From: an uncultured Prevotellaceae bacterium
GTDB lineage: Bacteria > Bacteroidota > Bacteroidia > Bacteroidales > Bacteroidaceae
Assembly: GCA_902801155.1 (NCBI GenBank)
Contig: CADCHG010000044.1
Span: 1-39,573, forward strand
Direction: 5' to 3'
DNA: 39,573 nt
Both the position numbers and the translations under genes were made by a program. The notes under the pieces were generated by a model. The model was not told the DNA's origin, did no database searches, and worked only from the letters and a program-made list of their open reading frames with translations. Shown in pieces: positions 1 to 7,582 of this stretch. Each line of letters begins with the position of its first letter. The stretch's first letter is position 1.

Positions 1-1
1 G

Positions 2-856
2 ACTGGCGGCTATGCTACCGCCGATGACTATGTTGATGCAGCCATCAAGTGCCTTATGCCTATCATAGAGCAGGTTGGTGGTCTTGATAAGATTGAATAC
101 ATGGGTGCAGGTGCACCTAACGGCAACTATCTCAACGGTTGCATCGAGTTCGCTCCAAACCTTCCTTGGGCTCACGATTCAAAGGTGCCATTGGCAAAGA
201 TGTTCTCCGACCGTCTCGGTGGTCTGCCTGTTCACCTTACCAATGATGCTAATGCTGCTGCCCTTGGTGAAATGACCTATGGCGTGGCTCGTGGCATGAA
301 GAATTTCATCGTTATCACTCTCGGTACTGGCGTTGGCTCTGGTATTGTTGTAAATGGTGAGATGGTTTATGGTTGTGACGGTATGGCCGGAGAACTCGGG
401 CATTTCATAGTTCGTAGGGAGAACGGCCGTCAATGTGGTTGTGGGCGTAAGGGATGCCTTGAAACCTATTGTTCTGCAACGGGTGTTGCTCGTACCGCAA
501 AGGAAATAGTATCTTCTACCAATCGTCCTACGCTTCTTCGCGATATAGAACTTGACAAGATAACCTCACTTGATGTCAGTATTGCTGCCGGTAAGGGCGA
601 TGAGGTGGCAAAAGAGATATATGAGTTTACTGGCAAGTTGCTTGGCGAGGCTTGTGCCGACTTTGCAACATTCTGTTCTCCAGAGGCTTTCATCTTCTTT
701 GGAGGAATGACAAAGGCTGGTGATCTGCTCTTTGATCCTATCAAAAAAGCATACGAAGAGAATGTAATGCCTGTATTCAAGGGTAAGGCTAAGTTCCTTG
801 TTTCAGGTCTCAATGGTGCAGGTGCTGCCGTCTTGGGAGCTGCTGCTGTGAAGTAA
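2..856 (+). CDS. glk: ROK-family glucokinase (5' partial)
   Basis: The reading frame is open from base 2, so the start lies before the window and the N-terminal ATP-binding part is missing. The visible protein has the ROK sugar-kinase signatures: NDANAAALGE (sugar-site Asp), the LGTGVGSGIV phosphate loop, ELGH with the zinc-binding His, and the zinc motif CGCGRKGCLE, followed by a C-terminal FFGG segment. ROK kinases with this Cys cluster phosphorylate glucose or related hexoses in the cytoplasm, and glucokinase is the usual call in Bacteroidales. Its stop codon overlaps the murB start (TAATG), which suggests translational coupling. The exact hexose specificity cannot be read from the sequence. 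Confidence 0.88.
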   Translation, partial: TGGYATADDYVDAAIKCLMPIIEQVGGLDKIEYMGAGAPNGNYLNGCIEFAPNLPWAHDSKVPLAKMFSDRLGGLPVHLTNDANAAALGEMTYGVARGMKNFIVITLGTGVGSGIVVNGEMVYGCDGMAGELGHFIVRRENGRQCGCGRKGCLETYCSATGVARTAKEIVSSTNRPTLLRDIELDKITSLDVSIAAGKGDEVAKEIYEFTGKLLGEACADFATFCSPEAFIFFGGMTKAGDLLFDPIKKAYEENVMPVFKGKAKFLVSGLNGAGAAVLGAAAVK

Positions 857-1893
857 TGGACAAACTAATCAATACTTTTGGCATTGATGCCAGATGCACA
901 AGGCTTCTTGAGTTCTCCTCAGTTGATGAACTCAGGAATCATTGGCAGGAAATAGCTGAGGCTCGCCGACAGGGCAAGCTCCTTATCATAGGCAGGGGAA
1001 GTAATCTCTTGCCAACAGGTGATTATGACGGTCTTGTAGTTCGCTCACGCATTATGGGACGTAACTGTATTGAGAATGATAGGGTAGTGATATGCTCTGG
1101 CGAAACCGTTGACGATATCATAGCGTGGAGTCTTTCACAAGGTCTTTATGGTATGGAGAATCTGAGTCTCATACCGGGAGAGGTGGGTGCTTCTGCCGTT
1201 CAGAACATAGGAGCATATGGTGTTGAGGCAAAGGATTTTATCACTAGTCTTCATGCCCTTGACATCGAGACTGGCGAGATAGTGGAGATAACCAACGCAG
1301 AATGTGAATATGGCTATCGACAGTCACGTTTCAAAAAAGACTGGAAGAACCGTTTTATCATTACTGATGTTACCTATCAATTAAGTACCACGTTTACTCC
1401 TCATCTAGACTATGGAAATATCCGTAAGGTGCTTGAAGAGAAGGGGATATCATGCGATATAAAGGACGGACGGTTGACAGCTCAACTCCTTCGCGACACT
1501 ATCATCGATATCCGCAACGCCAAGCTTCCCGACTATGAGGTTGAAGGTAATGCCGGCTCTTTCTTCATGAATCCTATTGTTTCTAAGGAAAAGTTTGAAG
1601 AGTTATTGGCAAAATACCCGAATATGCCATATTATCCAGTTAGTGTTCCGGCTCCCTCCCTTGGGAGGGCGGGGGAAGGGGCTGTCAAGCTCCCAGCCGG
1701 TTGGCTTATCGACCAATGTGGATGGAAAGGAAAGACTCTCGGACGTGCAGGAGTTCATGACAAGCAGGCTCTTGTTCTTGTAAATAAGGGAGGTGCAATG
1801 GGCGAAGAGGTTGTTGCTCTCTGCCGTCAGATACAGAAAGATGTCCTAGAACGTTTCGGCGTGGAAATCCATCCGGAAGTAAACATTGTTTAG
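856..1893 (+). CDS. murB: UDP-N-acetylenolpyruvoylglucosamine reductase MurB
   Basis: MurB is a cytoplasmic FAD enzyme that reduces UDP-GlcNAc-enolpyruvate to UDP-MurNAc for peptidoglycan. The FAD-domain motifs GRGSNLL, LSLIPGEVGASAVQNIGAYG and YRQSRFK are present, as is the catalytic-loop GSFFMNP with the serine that protonates the substrate. The C-terminal AGWLIDQCGWKG and the final EIHPEVNIV complete a type I MurB. At 345 residues it is normal length, except for about 10-13 extra residues (264-276, PAPSLGRAGEGA) before the conserved KLPAGWLID; these come from a GC-rich palindromic repeat at 1649-1684. It overlaps the upstream glucokinase stop by one base. Confidence 0.96.
   Translation: MDKLINTFGIDARCTRLLEFSSVDELRNHWQEIAEARRQGKLLIIGRGSNLLPTGDYDGLVVRSRIMGRNCIENDRVVICSGETVDDIIAWSLSQGLYGMENLSLIPGEVGASAVQNIGAYGVEAKDFITSLHALDIETGEIVEITNAECEYGYRQSRFKKDWKNRFIITDVTYQLSTTFTPHLDYGNIRKVLEEKGISCDIKDGRLTAQLLRDTIIDIRNAKLPDYEVEGNAGSFFMNPIVSKEKFEELLAKYPNMPYYPVSVPAPSLGRAGEGAVKLPAGWLIDQCGWKGKTLGRAGVHDKQALVLVNKGGAMGEEVVALCRQIQKDVLERFGVEIHPEVNIV
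1649..1684 (+). repeat. GC-rich palindromic element inserted in frame within murB
   Basis: The core CTCCCTTGGGAGGG is a short palindrome followed by a G-rich tail. The same type of sequence occurs between genes near 9226, 9371, 26130, 26303, 35293 and 35405. In murB it is read as APSLGRAGEGA between the flavin domain and the conserved KLPAGW block, where other MurB proteins have only a short linker. It keeps the frame open. Confidence 0.75.
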
Positions 1894-1936
1894 AAAGCAT
1901 TCAAATTAACAAACTTATACATTTTCTTTCAAATAA

Positions 1937-1968
1937 TTTGCTTGTTTAAGGAAAAATCATTACTTTTG
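1937..1968 (+). promoter_or_regulatory. Bacteroidetes-type promoter of the FMN riboswitch transcript
   Basis: TTTG at 1937-1940 is followed after exactly 20 bases by TACTTTTG at 1961-1968, matching the -33 TTTG and -7 TAnnTTTG consensus of Bacteroidetes. The start of transcription would be near 1973, just before the leader palindrome and riboswitch. Confidence 0.75.
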
Positions 1969-1987
1969 CACCCGATTTTAAAACGAC

Positions 1988-2003
1988 GGCGCAAATTTGC
2001 GCC
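1988..2003 (+). other. Perfect 16-base palindrome at the 5' end of the leader
   Basis: GGCGCAAATTTGCGCC is fully self-complementary. It lies between the promoter and the FMN riboswitch, so it would form a 5' cap hairpin of the mRNA. No long T-run follows, so it is probably not a murB terminator. Confidence 0.5.
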
Positions 2004-2008
2004 TTTGC

Positions 2009-2120
2009 AAACTCTTCAGGGCAGGGTGAAATTCCCGATCGGCGGTAAAGTCCGCAAGCCTTTTGGCACGAACCGTTGCAATTACGGTACCGACAGTATA
2101 GTCTGGATGGAAGAAGACTG
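2009..2120 (+). promoter_or_regulatory. FMN riboswitch (RFN element)
   Basis: The conserved RFN blocks appear in order: CAGGGCAGGGTGAAATTCCC, then CGGCGGTAAAGTCCGC, then ACCGACAGTATAGTCTGGAT and GGAAGAAGAC. The outer P1 stem can form between CTCTTC at about 2012 and GAAGAAG at about 2110. RFN aptamers bind flavin mononucleotide and lower expression of riboflavin synthesis or uptake genes when FMN is plentiful. Here the only downstream gene is the TonB-dependent receptor starting at 2232. Confidence 0.95.
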
Positions 2121-2149
2121 AGCAATATTGTGTTCAGGAACAAAACATC

Positions 2150-2228
2150 TGCATAACGTTTTCTCCCGTTATGCAAGAAAGCCTTGAATTGTATGCCTAA
2201 TTATTAATAACAATTTAAAGCTTTCTTG
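2150..2228 (+). promoter_or_regulatory. Riboswitch expression platform: hairpin and start-site sequestering stem
   Basis: TGCATAACG (2150-2158) pairs perfectly with CGTTATGCA (2167-2175). CAAGAAAGC (2174-2182) pairs perfectly with GCTTTCTTG (2220-2228), which ends three bases before the ATG at 2232. The two stems share bases 2174-2175, so they compete slightly or stack. No T-run is present, so control is more likely at translation initiation than by termination. This is an inference from complementarity only. Confidence 0.5.
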
Positions 2229-2231
2229 AAA

Positions 2232-4574
2232 ATGAAGAAATCACTTTCAATTGTTGCTTTAGGTATCGCAATTCTACCAAGTCTCTCATACGCTGACAAG
2301 GGCGTTGAGGCTGTGCGTACTATTAGCAACGTGTCTGAAACAGAGGCTAACCCTCTCGATCTTGTGGCAGACTCTGCCATCAACCTTCAGGAAGTCACCG
2401 TTAGTGCCCATTTCGTTAAGGCTAACGAGACTCCACTCAATCTCTCAACAATCACTCCTGCGGATATTCGTCTGCACCAGACTGCCCCTAACTATCTTGA
2501 GATGTTCCAGGGACTTCCAGGTGTATATGCAACCGCTTCTACTGGCTCCTATGGTGATGCTACGCTCAATATGCGTGGTTTCAAACAGGACAATATCTCA
2601 ATCCTCCTCAACGGTATTCCTATTCAGGGCTTGACCTCTGGCTCAATGTATTGGAACAACTGGATGGGATTGGCTGATGCCACATATTCTGTTCAGATTC
2701 AGAAAGGCCTTGGCGCATCCATGCTTGCCGACTGTGCTATGGGCGGTATGGTGAACATTGTTACTCGTACTGCTTCTGAGCTTCCTGTAATTGATTTCGG
2801 AATGTCAACAACCGAATACGGCACAACGAAAGGCACTTTCGGCTATTCTTCTGGTCTGCTGAAGAATGGCTGGACGGTTGATGTAAACCTCGCCTATGTC
2901 AAGGGGGCGGGATATGTTGAGAAAACAGATATAGAGACCTTCTCTTATATGCTCTCTATCTCTAAGATTCTCAATCAGACCAATACCCTTATCTTCACGG
3001 CTCTCGGCTCTCCTGAGAAGCATGACCAGCGTAACACAGAACTGACTGCTGCTGAGGTGGATAAATATGGTCGCGACTATTCCAAGAACTGGGGCTACTA
3101 CAACGGCAAGCAATACAGCATCGGTCATAACCACTACTTCAAGCCATACTTCACACTCCAGCATCTTATGAATGGTGAGCGTTTCTCTATGAAGAACTCC
3201 CTCTATCTTGCTATTGCCGATGGTGGAGGTAGCAGCACGTACAACAACTATAAGTCTGGTATTCCTGCTATCATCAATCATCAGACCAACGACGGTCATA
3301 TCAATTTTGATGCTATCGTGGCAGAGAACATGGAGGATGGCATTTCAAAGAACGTGATGATTGACTATCTCTCTGGACATAACCAGTTTGGAGCTATTGC
3401 CTCTGGTGACTATAAGATTACTGATTCGTGGAAAGCGAGCGCAGGACTTCAGTACCAGTATTTCGATACATGGTCAAAGATGGTTATCCTCGATATGCTT
3501 GGCGGAGAATCATTTATTGATCCTTCTTCTGGCGCTTCCCTTACTCTCGGTGACTATGTAGGTTCTCGCTATGGTCGTACCACTCATCACATTTCGGGCT
3601 ATGTTCAGGGTTCATATACTTCTGAAAAGATAAACGCAAACCTCGGTGTGTCAGTATTCAACGGCAACTACCGTCGTCATAATGATGCCAACGGTCAAAA
3701 GTCTGACTGGGCTCATGGCGTGGGCGCAAGCTTCAAGGGCGGTATTCTCTGGAAGGCCGACGATAACAACGCCCTCTATTTTAATACAGGCTACAACTCT
3801 CGTCTGCCATACGCAGGTGTCTATCTCGCTTCAAGCGATATGAGCATCACGAAGGACATCACCAACGAGACTAACATCATGGCAGAAATGGGATGGCGTC
3901 CAACTTGGAACGGCGGTGGCATGGAACTTTCTGCCTATATCGCTTCATGGCGAAACAAAACCCTCACCATTAGTGCTGCAAAGCAGGCTAATGCGGCTGC
4001 TGAGAAGTATCAGATCAAGGGCCTTAACGCTCTCCATACAGGTATTGAGCTCAACGCTCATCAGCAACTTACCCCTTGGCTCAAGGCAAGCGTATATGCT
4101 ATGACTGCTTCCTGGAAATGGAAGAATTCTGGTAATGCCATTACATACGATACATATTCTGGCGAGACTCTCAAGGAGACATCAATCTCTTGCGACGGAC
4201 TTCATGTAGGCGATGCCCCACAGACTCAGATGGGCGCACAGCTCGATGCAAAACTTCATGGTGGTTTCTATATCCACGCAGGATGGCAGTTCAACGCACG
4301 TATGTATGCTGATTTCGAGCCTTCAAGCCGTACTCCTAACGACAAGGCTGACTCTTACAAGTTCCCTTCATATCATCTTCTTGATGCCACATTCGGCTGG
4401 GAAGGTGCTCTTACAAAGGATGTCCGCATAAATCTCTTCGCAACAGGCCGCAACCTCCTCGACACAAAGTATATCGAGCGTGGTACTGATGGTAAGACTC
4501 ACGACCTCGACTCGTTCACAGGCTATTGGGGAGCAGCACGCACAATGAGCTTTGGTTTCCGCCTCAGTATGTAA
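2232..4574 (+). CDS. TonB-dependent outer-membrane receptor, FMN-riboswitch controlled (putative flavin uptake)
   Basis: This is a 780-residue TonB-dependent transporter. A signal peptide (MKKSLSIVALGIAILPSLSYA) is followed by a plug domain at about residues 50-180 with LQEVTVSA, LNMRGFKQDNISILLNGIP and the IQKGLGAS/GGMVNIVT strands. The rest is a 22-strand-type barrel rich in alternating aromatic residues, ending in TMSFGFRLSM. No carboxypeptidase-like N-terminal extension or SusD partner is present, so it resembles vitamin/siderophore receptors rather than SusC. ATG 2232 is preferred to TTG 2226 because it directly begins the signal peptide. The FMN riboswitch in its leader suggests riboflavin or another flavin as ligand; that link is inference. 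Confidence 0.92.
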   Translation: MKKSLSIVALGIAILPSLSYADKGVEAVRTISNVSETEANPLDLVADSAINLQEVTVSAHFVKANETPLNLSTITPADIRLHQTAPNYLEMFQGLPGVYATASTGSYGDATLNMRGFKQDNISILLNGIPIQGLTSGSMYWNNWMGLADATYSVQIQKGLGASMLADCAMGGMVNIVTRTASELPVIDFGMSTTEYGTTKGTFGYSSGLLKNGWTVDVNLAYVKGAGYVEKTDIETFSYMLSISKILNQTNTLIFTALGSPEKHDQRNTELTAAEVDKYGRDYSKNWGYYNGKQYSIGHNHYFKPYFTLQHLMNGERFSMKNSLYLAIADGGGSSTYNNYKSGIPAIINHQTNDGHINFDAIVAENMEDGISKNVMIDYLSGHNQFGAIASGDYKITDSWKASAGLQYQYFDTWSKMVILDMLGGESFIDPSSGASLTLGDYVGSRYGRTTHHISGYVQGSYTSEKINANLGVSVFNGNYRRHNDANGQKSDWAHGVGASFKGGILWKADDNNALYFNTGYNSRLPYAGVYLASSDMSITKDITNETNIMAEMGWRPTWNGGGMELSAYIASWRNKTLTISAAKQANAAAEKYQIKGLNALHTGIELNAHQQLTPWLKASVYAMTASWKWKNSGNAITYDTYSGETLKETSISCDGLHVGDAPQTQMGAQLDAKLHGGFYIHAGWQFNARMYADFEPSSRTPNDKADSYKFPSYHLLDATFGWEGALTKDVRINLFATGRNLLDTKYIERGTDGKTHDLDSFTGYWGAARTMSFGFRLSM

Positions 4575-4601
4575 GAAAACGAATATCTACATAATACAAG
4601 A

Positions 4602-4655
4602 CACCAATCTTCGATATCCCTTTATAGGATTGAAAAGATTGGTGTTTTTCTTTTT
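4602..4655 (+). terminator. Rho-independent terminator of the TonB receptor gene
   Basis: ACACCAATCTT (4602-4612) and AAGATTGGTGT (4635-4645) form an 11-bp perfect stem, followed by TTTTTCTTTTT. Confidence 0.85.
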
Positions 4656-4692
4656 CGGAAAGCAAAGAGTTTTTTGGAAAGTAAATTGGCAA

Positions 4693-5337
4693 TTATATAG
4701 GTGTTGTACCCATTAATATAATTCGTTGTTTCTTGTCTTCGTGAAGATTCCAGCAGATAAAGGTATCATCACTCGTCTGACTTGACTTCATGAAATCATT
4801 CAATTGGTCAGCTTGATTCTTTGTGAAATCATTAATATCTTTGAAATACAAAGATATTAAAAACCTTTTATAAGGAATGTGAGACGCTGTTTTTAGCAGA
4901 CAAAATCCTTCAGAGAGATTATTTGAAAATTCTACAATCTGTATAGACAGAAGATTTTTGCCACTTATAATTTGCTTGAAATCGCGAAAATCAAAACCAA
5001 CCAATCCGTGAATCTCTATGTTGTATCGAATCACAGAAAGAAAGTCTTTGATTGTTTGAAACGAATCTTTTTCTTCTGATAAATATAGTATAGATTGATA
5101 ATGCTTATTATTCTTTATTTCTAATTCACGATTCAGACAAATAACAATATTTATTGTGGGTTGCCCATTCAATAATAGGAACTCATCTATCAATTCAGAA
5201 CCTTCATGAGAAGATACTAGTATAACATTCATCATCAATCTATTTCCTCGACAAAAAATGTTATCTTCATGGAGTTGGGTTATAAGTTTATTACTTTCTG
5301 CATCCGTTGCAATAAGCCTGACAGTTTCTAATTCCAT
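4693..5337 (-). CDS. Uncharacterised protein, possible divergent FtsZ/tubulin-fold protein
   Basis: A 214-residue soluble protein with no signal peptide or membrane segment. I do not recognise a named family. The order of elements recalls FtsZ: VRLIATDAESNKLI (FtsZ has a strand ending in NTDAQAL), MNVILVSSHEGSELIDEF where FtsZ has the GGGTGTG loop, NIVICLNRE, a helix, then GLVGFDFRDFKQIISG at 111-126, close to the FtsZ segment GLINLDFADVKTVMSG. An FtsZ C-terminal-like strand-helix-strand pattern ends in RIILMGTTP. The GTP-binding glycine loops are absent, so it would not hydrolyse GTP like FtsZ. It lies 74 bases downstream of the gene at 5412-6242 and is similarly AT-rich. The fold assignment is tentative. 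Confidence 0.6.
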   Translation of the reverse strand: MELETVRLIATDAESNKLITQLHEDNIFCRGNRLMMNVILVSSHEGSELIDEFLLLNGQPTINIVICLNRELEIKNNKHYQSILYLSEEKDSFQTIKDFLSVIRYNIEIHGLVGFDFRDFKQIISGKNLLSIQIVEFSNNLSEGFCLLKTASHIPYKRFLISLYFKDINDFTKNQADQLNDFMKSSQTSDDTFICWNLHEDKKQRIILMGTTPI

Positions 5338-5357
5338 ATTTTTTGTTATTTGTTATA

Positions 5358-5391
5358 TAGCAAGTATGTCGAAAATATGACATACTTGCTA
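5358..5391 (-). promoter_or_regulatory. Strong hairpin between the two genes of the AT-rich pair
   Basis: TAGCAAGTATGTC and GACATACTTGCTA form a perfect 13-bp stem with an 8-base loop. It lies in the 74-base gap between the UDG-like and FtsZ-like genes. It has no T-run on the transcribed side, so it may stabilise or process the mRNA or tune the second gene. Confidence 0.5.
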
Positions 5392-5411
5392 CACAATAGA
5401 TTAAAAGCATG

Positions 5412-6242
5412 TTATCTTCGTGGAAGAAATCCTGGATGTTTTTTGAGAAATGCTTGCCAGGTTTGTACCAAATCCTTATAATGGTTAGCACCACCATATC
5501 CGAAATAACTAAGATGGTATGAATCTATTGCCACTACTTGTTTTTTCTCATCATAGTAAACATCATAACAATCATCGTCTTCGGGTGACGAAGGAAAATT
5601 GTATCCAATTCGATTCAACATTTCTAATATGGCATTTTGGCCATTCTGATGACCACAACAGATAATCAAATTTGCATCCAGAGAATTTATTTGTTGCTTT
5701 AGAAATTTTTCATCATTCTTTAGTGCTTTTTCAAGCTCTTCCTGTGGACAATTGCTGCCTCCTACTATCTTCTTGCAATTTATTCTAGCAAATGGGAACT
5801 CATCAGATACACGCAAGACCTCAGGTTCGAGAGATGGCGAACTAACGTCTTCAAACAAAGGTATCTTACCCTGAATTGAACAATAGAAACCATATAGTGA
5901 AAATACAAGGTTGCGATGAAAAGCATACTGACGGCGAAGTTTATAGTCTTCGATGCTACTATTTGGATGATGATAGCATTCTTCACGTAAATCCCATGCT
6001 CCGTCATCGACGGATGGTTGGTCTTTGGTAAGGTATAATATTCTTAGGGGAGCATTTGCCCATAGATCATTCTCTTTACTACCATCTTCACTTTCTTTAC
6101 GGAGCCAATTTGCTCCATTATGATCAAATTCTCCTCTAAACATGATTCCATCTTCTGCGAAAAAGTCGCATGAAATATCTTGTTTATGGTACTTAGAACG
6201 CCATTCATTCAATATCTGATTGTTCTTATCTACGTAATTCAT
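5412..6242 (-). CDS. Uncharacterised protein resembling the uracil-DNA-glycosylase superfamily fold
   Basis: A 276-residue cytoplasmic protein. Features that suggest a UDG-like fold are LRILYLTKDQ (66-75) followed by WDLREE where UDG-like enzymes have motif 1, FPFARINCKKIVGGSN (149-164), a helix then LDANLIICCG (188-197) as the central strand, and IDSYHLSYF (239-247) where the HPS motif 3 usually lies. The last stretch, DLVQTWQAFLKKH, resembles the closing helix of the family. The motif 1 catalytic Asp/Asn and the HPS motif are not canonical, so activity on DNA is uncertain. It is first in a two-gene minus-strand unit and is AT-rich compared with the flanking genes. The function is unknown. 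Confidence 0.65.
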   Translation of the reverse strand: MNYVDKNNQILNEWRSKYHKQDISCDFFAEDGIMFRGEFDHNGANWLRKESEDGSKENDLWANAPLRILYLTKDQPSVDDGAWDLREECYHHPNSSIEDYKLRRQYAFHRNLVFSLYGFYCSIQGKIPLFEDVSSPSLEPEVLRVSDEFPFARINCKKIVGGSNCPQEELEKALKNDEKFLKQQINSLDANLIICCGHQNGQNAILEMLNRIGYNFPSSPEDDDCYDVYYDEKKQVVAIDSYHLSYFGYGGANHYKDLVQTWQAFLKKHPGFLPRR

Positions 6243-6586
6243 GTGATTATAGATTTAGGATTTTTATATGTTGAAAAAAGAGGGCAGACTTTTCCGAAAT
6301 CCTCGTCCTTCTAAAAATTATCGCCAAGCACCTCGCTACTTGAAATTGACGATTTCTTAGATGGAGGACATAAGCAAAAAACTCTATGTTGTATTTATGT
6401 CGAGAGAATCGGTAGCTGCTTACCCATGTTAATGAAATAAGTGATTAACTTTTGCACGATTATCGGTATCTAATACTGTTTCTGCATAAGGGGAACGTTA
6501 CCGCTCGTCTGTTTTTTGATTACGTTTAACTATCTGTTTCTTGTTGTTATGTTTAAATGGTTATACATGTTAAAACTATCTGTGTG
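6243..6586. other. Long untranslated leader of the AT-rich gene pair
   Basis: There is no open frame of note and no recognisable RNA family. It is bounded by the promoter at 6587-6618 and the start codon at 6242. Confidence 0.4.
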
Positions 6587-6618
6587 CAAAAATAAGCAAA
6601 ATATCTGATTTCTCCAAA
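6587..6618 (-). promoter_or_regulatory. Promoter of the UDG-like/FtsZ-like gene pair
   Basis: On the minus strand TTTG (6618-6615) is followed after 20 bases by TATTTTTG (6594-6587), matching the Bacteroidetes promoter. If used, the mRNA has an unusually long leader of about 340 bases before the ATG at 6242. I see no known riboswitch in that leader. Confidence 0.6.
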
Positions 6619-6680
6619 TATTTGCATGAAAAATAACAACCTATATGATTGAATTTACAATTCAGAAAAAGAGTTTTGAA

Positions 6681-7000
6681 AAAACTCGTCACTCATCACC
6701 CGTAACGCTGTAAGTTGTTGTGACATTGAGGCTTACAGCGCCAATTCACCCTACACCACTCGTCACCCGACTCATCACCCGAAACCGTGTATCTTGTTGA
6801 TAATATGAATGTTATATGCGTGATTCACCCTCTCACCACTCGTCACCCATTTTTAGGGTGACGAGTGAATTGTCTTTGCAAGTGATTAAATATCAGGACG
6901 ATATACTACTTAAGGGTGATGAGTGGGTGACGAGTGAAGTGAAATGAATCACCCGCGTAATTCTCTGATGCACACATTATTACAGCGCTACGGGTGATGA
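6681..7000. repeat. Dyad-symmetric cluster of CACTCGTCACCC-type 12-mers
   Basis: Variants of CACTCGTCACCC or CTCATCACCC occur left of about 6850 (near 6685, 6756, 6769, 6837), and their reverse complements occur right of it (6856, 6914, 6926, 6991). The centre is a perfect 12-bp hairpin, 6837-6848 with 6856-6867. The outer arms at 6693-6713 and 6980-7000 are inverted copies matching at 20 of 21 bases. The whole stretch is non-coding and could be a decayed long palindrome or a miniature mobile element. Confidence 0.7.
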
Positions 7001-7040
7001 ATTGCAGAGTTGTGTAAAAATTCTATTTTTTTTCTTTCTG

Positions 7041-7160
7041 TAAAGGTGAGCAACTAAACGGTTCGTTATGCCCTCGTTCTTCCTTCGCTTCTGATTCGCT
7101 CTAAGTCCGTTGTAATACCGTTCCAAAGCCGTTGCAAGTCCGTTCCATAGAATAGGCGAA
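7041..7160. repeat. TCCGTTGTAA-type short repeats upstream of the toxin-antitoxin module
   Basis: Degenerate copies of AGTCCGTTGTAA / GCCGTTGCAA / GTCCGTTCC follow TTCGCTTCTGATTCGCTC. The same words recur at about 23365-23400, where three TCCGTTGTAA-like units stand next to GAGCGAACC/AAGCGAAGG. It is an intergenic repeat family with no coding capacity. Confidence 0.4.
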
Positions 7161-7285
7161 AAATGGGAGTTGCATCGAGTTTGGTAGGGAGTTGCATAGG
7201 ACTTGCTTTGGAGTCGCCTTTACGTTATTTTTATAGAATTATGTTAAAACTGATGTTTCTTCTATGCAGATTGCTAAAAAAGTTG

Positions 7286-7293
7286 TATCTTTG
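7286..7293 (+). promoter_or_regulatory. -7 promoter element of the toxin-antitoxin module
   Basis: TATCTTTG fits TAnnTTTG and lies about 30 bases before the antitoxin ATG. The -33 position holds only a weak match (TATG at 7263-7266). Confidence 0.5.
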
Positions 7294-7321
7294 TCTGCGA
7301 AAATCTATAAACTATATAGTT

Positions 7322-7582
7322 ATGGCAACAACGACATCCATTCCAAAACAGTCACAGATGATTATCACATTGGAAGATAATGCTTTGGTGGCAGACATAA
7401 AAAAGGCTTTGAAAATGATACGTGGCATAGCATCTGTACGTGTAGCCAATATTAGCGATGATAAAAGCATCACTCCTACTATGCTTCGTTCTATTAACAA
7501 GGCTCGCAAGGAATATGAAAATGGTGAGACTATATCATGTAGTACACCAGAGGATATGCAACGTTATTTTGATAGCCTATGA
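7322..7582 (+). CDS. Antitoxin of a YoeB/Txe-type toxin-antitoxin module
   Basis: An 86-residue protein starting at ATG 7322 (MATTTSIPKQSQMIITL). The upstream in-frame ATG at 7163 is rejected because it precedes the promoter element at 7286. The N-terminal half is basic with a helix (LVADIKKALKMIRGIASVRV) suited to DNA binding or dimerisation. The C-terminal half is acidic and ends in TPEDMQRYFDSL, a typical toxin-binding tail. Its stop overlaps the toxin ATG (ATGA at 7579-7582), the usual coupled arrangement. It is inferred to neutralise the toxin and repress its own operon. The module is now probably inert because the toxin frame is broken. Confidence 0.75.
   Translation: MATTTSIPKQSQMIITLEDNALVADIKKALKMIRGIASVRVANISDDKSITPTMLRSINKARKEYENGETISCSTPEDMQRYFDSL

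Noticed and set aside
1988-2003. murB terminator
   Set aside because: The palindrome lies downstream of a good promoter and has no T-run, so it more likely belongs to the riboswitch leader.
7163-7321. N-terminal extension of the antitoxin frame from ATG 7163
   Set aside because: It lies upstream of the TATCTTTG promoter element and encodes a hydrophobic, Leu/Cys-rich stretch unlike the family; ATG 7322 fits better.
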